This document shows, piece after piece, positions 46,092-55,600 of a stretch of DNA of 64,000 bases. The translations under genes and the position numbers were made by a program. The notes beneath the pieces were generated by a model. That model was not told the origin of the DNA. It did not search any database and was given only the letters and a program-made list of their open reading frames with translations. This DNA comes from Entophlyctis helioformis (taxonomy: Eukaryota; Chytridiomycota; Chytridiomycetes; Chytridiales; Chytriomycetaceae), in the NCBI GenBank assembly GCA_025526915.1, contig JAHLKH010000049.1, positions 62,001 to 126,000 of the forward strand, read 5' to 3'. How positions within the stretch are numbered: the first letter of the stretch is position 1; each line of letters starts with the position of its first letter.

Positions 46092-46898
46092 TGCATCGTC
46101 GCAGCCTGGGCACGACCTCGTTGCAGCAGCCGAATCGCGCCGGTCGCAGCATCCAACATTGTTTGCAAGCGAGACCGCATTCCGCGCAGTACCGGCCATT
46201 GACGCACTCCTGCTTGTGCAGACATTGTTGACAGCCAGCAAGAGCCGTGGCGCGTCAAGGCACGGCTCGCGGACGATTGAACAGCCAGCCATGCTGCCGG
46301 CCGACAGACCGCCGCTGCACAGGCCACAGTCGCCACGTCCATCGCCATCACAGGCACCAGTTGTGGAATCGACAGTCACAGCAGCAGATCCTGCCACTGA
46401 TCACGACAGTCTGTGTCTTGATATCCGTGGCTTCCGCACACCCGACACCATCAGCAATGCGAGTGCGTTGCGCGCATTAGGGTGTTCCTCTTCAAACTCG
46501 GCACGGTGGAAAGATACGACGTGCGAGTCGGTCGCGGCCAGTGCATCGCGGTGTTCAAGCCGCCATTCGACAGCAGCAAGGTTGCAGCCGACCTGAACAG
46601 CGGCTCTCTGGTCTTTCCATTCACAGAGGCTGATCCAAAGCGGCTCCGAGTGATGACAACCACGCGCGAGACGAGCTGGATGGCGGCAACGGATTGGAAG
46701 ACTCGTGACTGGCGGCTGTCAAAAGGGCAATCATGGCAGAACTTGTCGCCTTCCAAGCGACGCCGTGATGACTTGAATGACCGTGATGGCTTGAATGGCC
46801 ATGATGCGGCAAAAGTAGCAAACTCGATCGCACAGCATAGCAGCACTATCCAGGCGAATGGCACGTTGAATGAACAGTCGACTCGTGTATGCAGCTGA
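46092..46898 (+). pseudogene. 5'-truncated copy of RRM-like paralog 2
   Basis: The sequence is nearly identical to 50104-50911. It starts abruptly in the third module ('SSQPGHDLVAAAESRRSQHP') and includes the fourth ('LCLDIRGFRTPDTISNASA'). A base change and loss near 46466 (gcgagtgcgttgcg against gcgagtgccgtggcg) shifts the frame before 'FLFKLGTVERYDVRVGRGQC'. There is no start region or promoter. It is a by-product of the 2.06-kb segmental duplication. Confidence 0.85.
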
Positions 46899-47012
46899 CG
46901 TGTCCAAGCAGCGCCGCGGTTTGGTTGTGACATATCGTCATGGAAAGAGAGATTGGGGTGATAACTTTGCATGGATGTATTACGAGAATAATAGGCGACA
47001 TGTACAAGGTGA

Positions 47013-47990
47013 TCACAGACCCCAGGTCCAGTCGCTGCGGTACTGCTTCTGGAGAGTCTCCTGCGTCCACTCCCAGGTCTTGGCAGCAAGCGCCTTGTCG
47101 CTGGCGGCCGCGTTGGGCTGTGCGACCGATGCAGTGCCGGCAAACGGCACAAAGTAGCGGCCACGGATCTGCTTCTCCTCAATGCTTGGGTGCGCAGCCA
47201 CGTAGATCTGCGTGAGCGCTCCCTTCTCGGGCGAGATCATCACGCTGCGCATGATTTTGGCGTTGGACGTGTCGCGGTAGTCGCTGTTGTTGATGCGGTT
47301 GAACAGGTCGGTACGGATCACGCCGGGATGCAGGCAGTTGACGAAGATGCTGGACACGCCGGCCGCCTCGAGGTGCTTCTGCAGCGATGTCGTAAAGTGG
47401 ATGTTGGCCATCTTGGTCTCGGAGTAGCGCTTCTCCTCGATGTACGCCGCCTGGTTGTTGAGGTCGTCGTAGTGGATACCGTCTTCATACGACTGCGCGT
47501 GCGCAAAGCTCGCCAGGTTGACGATGCGCGACGACGCCGCCTTCTTGAGTGCCGGCAGCAGACGCATGGTGAACACGACGGTCGCAAAGTGGTTCGTCGC
47601 AAACTGCGACTCGATGCCCTGCTTGGACAGCAGCCACTCGCCGTGCATGATGCCGGCGTTGTTGACGAGGATGTCGAGGGCCAGACCGCGAGCAAGGAAC
47701 TCATCGGCAGCAGCCTCGACCGAGACAAGGTCCATCGAGTCAGCAACGAGCAGCTCGACCTTGGCGTTGCCGGTCGCCGCCCTGATCTCGTCGACGACCT
47801 TGCCGGTCTTGTCGGCCGAGCGACCAACACAGAAGACGTGTGCACCCTTGCGGGCGAGCTCGAGCGCCGTGATCTTGCCGAGACCGGCCGAGGCACCGGT
47901 CACAATGACCACCTTGCCCTCGAGCGACGGCAGCTTGTCGGCAGACCACATGGCAGGGAGCTGCTGGAAGAGAAGCGAGGCGAACGTCAT
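47013..47990 (-). CDS. Short-chain dehydrogenase/reductase, intact copy
   Basis: This is an uninterrupted frame of 325 residues from ATG 47990 (MTFASLLFQQLPAMW). Classical SDR features are the Rossmann motif 'VTGASAGLGK' (TGxxxGxG) near residue 28, 'ADSMDLVSVEAAADEF', 'LVNNAGIMHG' (NNAG), 'SSRIVNLASFAH' with the catalytic Ser, 'YSETKMA' (YxxxK), and 'HPGVIRTDLF' (PG motif). The pattern is closest to retinol-dehydrogenase/WWOX-like oxidoreductases that use NADP(H). The substrate is unknown. An upstream in-frame ATG at 48035 would add 15 residues. ATG 47990 fits the family start and lies 55 bp from a TATA box. Copies 1 and 3 are frameshifted, so this is probably the only functional one. Confidence 0.9.
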   Translation of the reverse strand: MTFASLLFQQLPAMWSADKLPSLEGKVVIVTGASAGLGKITALELARKGAHVFCVGRSADKTGKVVDEIRAATGNAKVELLVADSMDLVSVEAAADEFLARGLALDILVNNAGIMHGEWLLSKQGIESQFATNHFATVVFTMRLLPALKKAASSRIVNLASFAHAQSYEDGIHYDDLNNQAAYIEEKRYSETKMANIHFTTSLQKHLEAAGVSSIFVNCLHPGVIRTDLFNRINNSDYRDTSNAKIMRSVMISPEKGALTQIYVAAHPSIEEKQIRGRYFVPFAGTASVAQPNAAASDKALAAKTWEWTQETLQKQYRSDWTWGL

Positions 47991-48044
47991 TGTGTGCTGG
48001 TTGGAGTGGTTGGTGCGGGATGTTGGACGGGGCAAGCTGCCCGG

Positions 48045-48052
48045 TTTTTATA
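48045..48052 (-). promoter_or_regulatory. TATA box of the intact dehydrogenase gene
   Basis: TATAAAAA on the minus strand, 55 bp upstream of ATG 47990. The same element is kept in copy 3 (52058-52065). The equivalent position in copy 1 reads as a non-TATA sequence. Confidence 0.65.
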
Positions 48053-48155
48053 CGTCGCACGGTGAAACGCGGCGTTCCACTTGGCCGCAGCGGCACGTGT
48101 TTCAGCAACCATTTTGCCGTCGGCCGACAGCCGTCGGTAGAGTGAAGCCGGCGGT

Positions 48156-48460
48156 CGGATGTTTCCGCTGCTCGTGGCTGATCGGCCATCGTTACAGCCT
48201 GTTGCACTCGATAAGGGCGCATGCTTACCATGGTGTGCCTATGAAACACCTTCCGCCTTGGCCATCCAGGTTTCGTGATGCGCGCGGTTGTGCGGCCTCC
48301 GATCTCCTCAGGAACAAGTGGAGCCACAAGGCGAAACTTTACTTGGCATCCATCTGAGTCAGATTTGCAATTGCGATGACCAAAGGCAGGCTGGATGAGG
48401 CGTGCACCAGAGATGCGTATGGCCGTGCAGGGCCGCCAGTCGGGCTGACCATCTGCGTGT
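48156..48460. other. Unique 5' region of RRM-like paralog 2
   Basis: This sequence is not part of the duplication. Together with 47991-48155 it forms the divergent promoter between the intact dehydrogenase and paralog 2. No exon was recognised. Confidence 0.45.
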
Positions 48461-50854
48461 GTGTGGACAGAGCCATCCACAAGAATGACAGACGCCGGTC
48501 ATCTCTTGGCAGACACCGACTGCACACACAGCAGCGAGGCCAAGGTCTGCATGCTGCTGCAGGATGCTTTCTCTATGCCGGTTGCGTGCGACACAATCAT
48601 CATCAGCGACAGCGATGACGGCTCAAGCAACGACCCAGGCGATGACTCGAGCAGCGATGCCATGGGCCTGGACGAGTGCGGTAGTGGCGTGCAGCCGGCC
48701 GAGCCCCATGGTCTAGCAGCAGCGACGATAGGCACAGATCGTGCCGAGATGCCGTGTGCACCGACAGCCGCAGATGCCGCAGATGCCGCAGACGCCGCAG
48801 ACGCCGCAGTTGCAGCAGATGCAGCAGATGCAGTGTGCAGCCCTGTCGAAGAGTCAATAAGCACGACCGGCGCAACAAGCACAACAAGCACAGCAAGCAA
48901 CCAGCCAGAGGATGCAACAGACGCGCAACCTGTCGTGCTAGGACGCCTTCCAGCCACCAACGAGCACGATCCATCCAGCACATCGACTGGTCAACAGCAG
49001 GAGCATGATCAGCAGCAGGAGCAACGACATGCTGACACGGCAGCCAGCTCGTCCGACTTTTGCTGCATCACCATTGACAAGTTCGCCATCCCTGTGCACA
49101 AGAACCACGGCGCATTGCGCAAGCAGTTGCAAGACCACCTCGCAGACTTTGGCACTCTGAAGCTGTTTGCGCTCAACATCGACGCCCAGCAATGCGTCGC
49201 TATCCTCGGCAATCCAACCCACAGTCCGCGCGAGATTGTGAGCAAGGTCCGAGCGGACAGTTCCAGACGCATTCTCAGTGGCAAAGACTGGCAAGTGAAA
49301 GCTGTACCGGGCCACGAGGGTCTTTGCAGGGTCGAAACGCTCAAACGCATGCTTTGCACGTCCGTGTTGGACCGCCTTACAACTGCCGATCGTGCCAGAG
49401 TTGAGCAGCAGCTGCTGCTGCAGCAGGCATCCGATGTACAATCCAAGCAATTGCTTGCCCATATTGCGCCGCAACCGCCTCAACCGTCGCAACCGTCACA
49501 ATCGTCACAACCGTCGCCTCCTCACTCTTCTGCACACAACAAGACAGCCATACGGCCGCTGAAACCGGCAAACGATCTCGATCAGCTTGGTCTTTGGCTG
49601 ACACGCATCAGGTTCTCGGCTCGAGTTCGCAATAGACAAGAGATGCAGAGCTCGTTGGCCCACTTGCTGCTTTCGCTTGGCAAACTGTACAAGTTTTCCC
49701 TCGATTACGGCGGGAACACCTGCTATGCCGTCTTTGAGAAGCCATTCGACAGCCAGGCAGCACTCAAGTTCTTTCTTCGACGCAACGACCCAGACATCAA
49801 AGCAGATGCCCAGACTGGACCAAAGGCAAACATTGCGTATCGGATGGCAACAGCCAAGTCGTTGATCAACCTTATCGAGCTGTCCGCGAGGTACAACATT
49901 CGGTTCAATCCAGTGACGCACACACGGGAATACCAAGGCGACGCTTTGGCAGCAAGAAGTAGCCCGCAGCAGCACATTGGCCTGGCCATTAATGGCATCA
50001 AGCTATTACAGCAAAGCGAAGTTCTGCTGTCCTTCCTGCAATCGCTTGGCGCGCTCGAGACGTATTACATTCTTTGGTCTACAGGCGAGTGCTGCACCGT
50101 GTTTGCATCGTCGCAGCCTGGGCACGACCTCGTTGCAGCAGCCGAATCGCGCCGGTCGCAGCATCCAACCGTGTTTGCAAGCGAGACCGCATTCCGCGCA
50201 GTACCGGCCATTGACGCACTCCTGCTTGTGCAGACATTGTTGACAGCCAGCAAGAGCCGTGGCGCGTCAAGGCACGGCTCGCGGACGATTGAACAGCCAG
50301 CCATGCTGCCGGCCGACAGACCGCCGCTGCACAGGCCACAGTCGCCACGTCCATCGCCATCACAGGCACCAGTTGTGGAATCGACAGTCACAGCAGCAGA
50401 TCCTGCCACTGATCACGACAGTCTGTGTCTTGATATCCGTGGCTTCCGCACACCCGACACCATCAGCAATGCGAGTGCCGTGGCGCGCATTAGGGTGTTC
50501 CTCTTCAAACTCGGCACGGTGGAAAGATACGACGTGCGAGTCGGTCGCGGCCAGTGCATCGCGGTGTTCAAGCCGCCATTCGACAGCAGCAAGGTTGCAG
50601 CCGACCTGAACAGCGGCTCTCTGGTCTTTCCATTCACAGAGGCTGATCCAAAGCGGCTCCGAGTGATGACAACCACGCGCGAGACGAGCTGGATGGCGGC
50701 AACGGATTGGAAGACTCGTGACTGGCGGCTGTCAAAAGGGCAATCATGGCAGAACTTGTCGCCTTCCAAGCGACGCCGTGATGACTTGAATGACCGTGAT
50801 GGCTTGAATGGCCATGATGCGGCAAAAGTAGCAAGACTCGATCGCACAGTATAA
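48461..50854 (+). CDS. Multi-RRM-like protein, paralog 2 (novel family)
   Basis: This is a single uninterrupted frame of 797 residues. The start is at 48461, and the ATG at 48485 is a reasonable alternative. Near residue 45 'CDTIIISDSDDGSSND' is a strong SUMO-interaction-like motif followed by acidic residues, then Ala/Asp-Ala-Ala repeats. Four RRM-like modules follow: 'FCCITIDKFAIP..' with 'QQCVAILGNPTHSP'; 'LGLWLTRIRFSARV..' with 'NTCYAVFEKPFDSQAAL'; 'HIGLAINGIKLLQQ..' with 'GECCTVFASSQPG'; and 'LCLDIRGFRTPDTI..' with 'GQCIAVFKPPFDSSKVA'. Each module shows strand-helix-strand-strand-helix spacing of about 80 residues. The C-terminus is basic ('SPSKRRRDDLNDRD'), possibly a nuclear signal. 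The function is unknown. RNA or nuclear protein interaction is inferred from the fold-like pattern. This is the best-preserved member of the family. Confidence 0.75.
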   Translation: MWTEPSTRMTDAGHLLADTDCTHSSEAKVCMLLQDAFSMPVACDTIIISDSDDGSSNDPGDDSSSDAMGLDECGSGVQPAEPHGLAAATIGTDRAEMPCAPTAADAADAADAADAAVAADAADAVCSPVEESISTTGATSTTSTASNQPEDATDAQPVVLGRLPATNEHDPSSTSTGQQQEHDQQQEQRHADTAASSSDFCCITIDKFAIPVHKNHGALRKQLQDHLADFGTLKLFALNIDAQQCVAILGNPTHSPREIVSKVRADSSRRILSGKDWQVKAVPGHEGLCRVETLKRMLCTSVLDRLTTADRARVEQQLLLQQASDVQSKQLLAHIAPQPPQPSQPSQSSQPSPPHSSAHNKTAIRPLKPANDLDQLGLWLTRIRFSARVRNRQEMQSSLAHLLLSLGKLYKFSLDYGGNTCYAVFEKPFDSQAALKFFLRRNDPDIKADAQTGPKANIAYRMATAKSLINLIELSARYNIRFNPVTHTREYQGDALAARSSPQQHIGLAINGIKLLQQSEVLLSFLQSLGALETYYILWSTGECCTVFASSQPGHDLVAAAESRRSQHPTVFASETAFRAVPAIDALLLVQTLLTASKSRGASRHGSRTIEQPAMLPADRPPLHRPQSPRPSPSQAPVVESTVTAADPATDHDSLCLDIRGFRTPDTISNASAVARIRVFLFKLGTVERYDVRVGRGQCIAVFKPPFDSSKVAADLNSGSLVFPFTEADPKRLRVMTTTRETSWMAATDWKTRDWRLSKGQSWQNLSPSKRRRDDLNDRDGLNGHDAAKVARLDRTV

Positions 50855-51026
50855 CAGCACTATCCAGGCGAATGGCACGTTGAATGAACAGTCGACTCGT
50901 GTATGCAGCTGACGTGTCCAAGCAGCGCCGCGGTTTGGTTGTGACATATCGTCATGGAAAGAGAGATTGGGGTGATAACTTTGCATGGATGTATTACGAG
51001 AATAATAGGCGACATGTACAAGGTGA

Positions 51027-52003
51027 TCACAGACCCCAGGTCCAGTCGCTGCGGTACTGCTTCTGGAGAGTCTCCTGCGTCCACTCCCAGGTCTTGGCAG
51101 CAAGCGCCTTGTCGCTGGCGGCCGCGTTGGGCTGCGCGACCGATGCAGTGCCAGCAAACGGCACAAAGTAGCGGCCACGGATCTGCTTCTCCTCAATGCT
51201 TGGGTGCGCAGCCACGTAGATCTGCGTGAGCGCTCCCTTCTCGGGCGAGATCATCACGCTGCGCATGATTTTGGCGTTGGACGTGTCGCGGTAGTCGCTG
51301 TTGTTGATGCGGTTGAACAGGTCGGTACGGATCACGCCGGGATGCAGGCAGTTGACGAAGATGCTGGACACGCCGGCCGCCTCGAGGTGCTTCTGCAGCG
51401 ATGTCGTAAAGTGGATGTTGGCCATCTTGGTCTCGGAGTAGCGCTTCTCCTCGATGTACGCCGCCTGGTTGTTGAGGTCGTCGTAGTGGATACCGTCTTC
51501 ATACGACTGCGCGTGCGCAAAGCTCGCCAGGTTGACGATGCGCGACGACGCCGCCTTCTTGAGTGCCGGCAGCAGACGCATGGTGAACACGACGGTCGCA
51601 AAGTGGTTCGTCGCAAACTGCGACTCGATGCCCTGCTTGGACAGCAGCCACTCGCCGTGCATGATGCCGGCGTTGTTGACGAGGATGTCGAGGGCCAGAC
51701 CGCGAGCAAGGAACTCATCGGCAGCAGCCTCGACCGAGACAAGGTCCATCGAGTCAGCAACGAGCAGCTCGACCTTGGCGTTGCCGGTCGCCGCCCTGAT
51801 CTCGTCGACGACCTTGCCGGTCTTGTCGGCCGAGCGACCAACACAGAAGACGTGTGCACCCTTGCGGGCGAGCTCGAGCGCCGTGATCTTGCCAAGCCGG
51901 CCGAGGCACCGGTCACAATGACCACCTTGCCCTCGAGCGACGGCAGCTTGTCGGCAGACCACATGGCAGGGAGCTGCTGGAAGAGAAGCGAGGCGAACGT
52001 CAT
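51027..52003 (-). pseudogene. Short-chain dehydrogenase copy 3, frameshifted in the cofactor motif
   Basis: It is nearly identical to the intact copy (47013-47990) over its full length. The reading from ATG 52003 is lost at about 51893, where 'ttgccgagaccgg' has become 'ttgccaagccgg', one base shorter. This falls directly in the TGxxxGxG cofactor loop. Downstream sequence is otherwise intact. It is either a very recent pseudogene or a one-base assembly error, and near-identity to copy 2 makes both possible. The TATA element (52058-52065) is retained. Confidence 0.72.
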
Positions 52004-52057
52004 TGTGTGCTGGTTGGAGTGGTTGGTGCGGGATGTTGGACGGGGCAAGCTGCCCGG

Positions 52058-52065
52058 TTTTTATA
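52058..52065 (-). promoter_or_regulatory. TATA box upstream of dehydrogenase copy 3
   Basis: TATAAAAA on the minus strand, 55 bp upstream of the copy 3 ATG, identical in position to that of copy 2. Confidence 0.6.
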
Positions 52066-52168
52066 CGTCGCACGGTGAAACGCGGCGTTCCCATTGGCCG
52101 CAGCGGCACGTGTTTCAGCAACCATTTTGCCGTCGGCCGACAGCCGTCGGTAGAGTGAAGCCGGCGGT

Positions 52169-52609
52169 TCCTGTCGTGGCTGATCGGTTTCGAACGACCA
52201 ATAGAACGACAAGCGCAGCGCTGGTGCCAATGCCAACGTCACGATCTGCGATGCCGCGACTGTCCAGCCGCCCAACTTTGCCCGTGTCGAAGTCTCTGAC
52301 TTTGACGTCCTAGACCTGCGCCACGAGGCCGTGCATGGACTGTGCTCGTTCTATCGCTCTCACGGCACCGTTGAGCTGCCTGCGCTCAGCAATCTGGCTC
52401 GCGAGTGCAGCGCCGTTGTGTCTGGCGACGACCGCCTCGCACGATTAAAGGCGTGTTTTGTTGCGGGCGAGATTTCTTTGTTGACAAGGCAAGGCAGCAC
52501 CACAACGCAGCACAACAGGTAGGACGGCGCTGGCTGCGAGCGGCTGCCGCCGTGCACGGCTGCCCGCCTGCCAACCCGCAACTCACACCGCCTGCAGCAG
52601 GCAACACGG
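52169..52609. other. 5' region of RRM-like paralog 3
   Basis: This is unique sequence between dehydrogenase copy 3 and paralog 3. A short plus-strand frame at 52331-52522 has no recognised motif and could be an untranslated or first exon ending at a GT near 52519. Confidence 0.35.
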
Positions 52610-55600
52610 ATGCCAGCAAGCGACGGCGCCGAGCAGCCGCCTCTCGTGCCGCCCTCGCAGCAGGCCACCTCGCAGCTGGCAACGCAGCAGGCCACCTCGC
52701 ATGCCTCGAAGCAGGAGTTCGACGCCGAGTACGTGGCCGACTTGAACCGCAGATACGCCGTGCTTGTCGACCGGCTCGCACGCAACCTGCTGCTCGAGAC
52801 GCTCAACGCCCGGGTCGTGCAGGACCCCATCGTCATCAGCGACGACGACGACGGCGACTCCAACCTCGACTCCCACAACAACGACGGCATCGACAGCATC
52901 GACATCGACAAACACGGCAGCGGCATGTTGCAACCAAACGACGCCGAGAACGAGACACTGCAGGCAGGGCCGCTGGAAGCAGAGCCGCTGGAAGCAGAAC
53001 GACCGATCCCGCCTGGCCACCTGCTGGATGCGCCTGCCCAGAACGACCAGCTGCCGATGCCGCCGATGCCTCCAATGCCGCCTATGCCGCCGATGCCGCC
53101 GTGCCAGATGATGCCCGTCCAGCACATTGTCACATACACGGATGCACCAAACCCGTGGTTCTTGCCGCCCAGCACCGATACGTCCACTCCAGTGCTGGCC
53201 ATCCCGGCCCCGCCAGTCCCGCCGGCCCTGCCGATCACGCTGGCCGTTGACGCTCCAGCGCCGGAATGCGCAACAGTGCCCGCCGTGCAGGATGTGGCCT
53301 TGGCGGCCACAAGCGAGCCGATTGCAAACATGGACACATGCAACGGCAAGCCTCATCTCGTCGACGCATCCCGCCACGACGACTCGCCCGCATCGCAGCC
53401 CAAGGTCGTCATTGATCTTACCGAGTCGGATGAGGCGAGTGAGCCGCTGGTGCTCGTCAAGCGCGATCCGACGCCGCCGACAACGATGCCGCCAACAGCG
53501 TCTGTAGTACCATCGTCAGTAGAGCCGGCAGACGCTCTGCCAGCAGCAGCAGCAGCAACAGCAGCAGCATCGTACGTCGTGCCCGACGATGCTCAATCAG
53601 CAACGGCGAGCGATCACATGCCAATCGCCCCAAAACAGCCGCAGGAACCTCGATTGCCGCAACCGCCGAAACAGCAACATACACCATTCGCAGCCGAGGC
53701 CAACATCGCTGCTACGATCAGATCTGCCGACTACGTCTGCATCACCATTAACAAGTTCGACGTGCTTCCAGAGAGCGCACCAGGCGGCATGCACTTTATG
53801 CTCAAAACACTGGCAAAGTTTGGCAGGATCAAGCTGTTTGTTTTCCATGCGGTCTCGAAGCAATGCATCTTCATACTCCACAATCCGACTTGTGATGTGC
53901 GAGCCATGCTGCTGTCGGTGAAAAGCGGCTGGGGCTTGAAAGGCCGCGATCTCTCCATCACGAGCCTGCCCATGCATGAAGCGCTTCGTAGGTTCGACTT
54001 CCTCAAGTCTCGGCCCGAATCAAGGGGCGTGCGATGCGACTTTACCGACCAGGAGCGCAAGGCCATTCATGCAAACTGGGTCGCGGCCCATCAGGCTAAG
54101 CTGCGTCATTCTGCGGCCAAGTCTCCTGTCCGCGCAGCCGCTCCACCAAAGCCGCATTCCGCACTGCCGCCGTCCAGCTCATCACCGTCACGATCGGCCC
54201 AGCCGCCACTGCCGCCACTGCCGCCTCCGCAACAGCACGCAGCTGTATCGATTCCAAAAGAAGCGCCGACGCCACCTTCGCTGCCGATAAAGACTCTGCA
54301 GGCTCAGCCGCATACCAAGTCACAGACCGAGCCTCAGGCCGAGCCGCATATCGAAGCATTGCCAAAAATGCAGCCACAGCAGCCGGAGCAGCCCAAGTCA
54401 CAGCCACAAGCACAACCACAAGTCAAGCAGCAGCCGCAATCCAAGCCAGAGATCGAGACAACTCCCCAAGACAAGCCGCAGATCGTGGCAACACCGAGCG
54501 TGCCGCAGCCGCAACCGACTCCATCGGCTTCTTCAACGACGATCACCGCGAGTCCCGCTCTCCCTGCCCCGACGAGTGTCCGCATCTGCGGCAAAGGCAT
54601 CAGGCTCACCAACATCACGTTCAAGAACACGACCATCAAGTACCATGCGGCCGATTCCATTGTCAAAACCTACTTGGAGTCACTCGGCAGGCTTCACGAC
54701 TACGCGTTTGATTTCTACAAGAGGAGTTGCTTTGCGCTCTTCCAGCCGCCGTTCAACTCCCGGCTGGTTGTGGACACGTTCATCCTTGCCGGGCATAAGG
54801 AGTTTTCAGCTACGGCAAGCGTGGACGAGCGCGAGAACCTCGCTTTGCGGATCTCCATCATCAATATGCCAATCAACCTGAAACAGCTGAGCAGAATGTA
54901 CGGCGTGTCTAGGGCAGGCGCGGTCAAGCCAGACCATGCGGACACGACAGGCGACACGCCAAAGCACATCGGCCTTGCCTTTGACAGCATTTACCACATG
55001 TCCCTAAAGAAGGGGTACGGCCTGCTGCTGGGTCTGCTGCAGTCGATCGGCACGCTGTTGACGTACTATGTTTCATGGGACACGGGCAAGTGCTGCGCCG
55101 TGTACTCGTCCAACGCCCTGTCTGGCCCGGACCTGGTCGCGGCCGCCGAAGCACGCAGCGACGAGTACCTGTCGCTGTTCTCGGGCCACCGTCGACCCAC
55201 GTTCCGCACGATCGATGTCGTTGATGCGCTGCAGCGCATTCATGCCATGAACTCTGCGCGCAAGAGCAATGTGGCTGACGACCTATTTGGGCACGCGGCG
55301 ACTGCGCAGCCACTGACGGATCTGCGGCAAGCGCTTCAGCCGGTGTCTGTGTCTGTGCCTGAGCCTGAGCCTGAGCCTGTCCCTGCACCTGCACCTGCAC
55401 CTGCACCTGCGACTGTCTCCGTAACGCCGACACCGCAGTCACAGCCGCAGCCGCAACAGAAACGCCTTCGATCGCCTTCCCCACCGGTGCGTGCAGTGCG
55501 ACAGCGATCAAAGTCGAGATCTCCCGTCCGATCTCCCATCCGATCCAGGCTGCGCTCTCGCTCACGGTCTCGATCTCGGTCTCCTTTGCGGTCGCACCGC

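Larger units (their letters stand above)
46092..48155 (+). repeat. Direct segmental duplication, left copy (2.06 kb)
   Basis: It matches 50104-52168 almost base for base. It spans the 3' end of the RRM-like gene, the convergent dehydrogenase gene and about 165 bp of its promoter. The left break is at 'tgcatcgtcgcagcctggg' and the right break at 'gaagccggcggt'. The offset is about 4.01 kb. Confidence 0.93.
50104..52168 (+). repeat. Direct segmental duplication, right copy (2.06 kb)
   Basis: This is the partner of 46092-48155. It carries the 3' end of paralog 2 in its native context, so it is likely the source of the left copy, together with dehydrogenase copy 3 and its TATA-containing promoter. 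Confidence 0.93.

Noticed and set aside
47190..48065. Long plus-strand frames over the dehydrogenase copies (also 51204-52313 and 44685-45875)
   Set aside because: These are antisense to the SDR genes. They have no recognisable domain and their composition is that of reversed codons.
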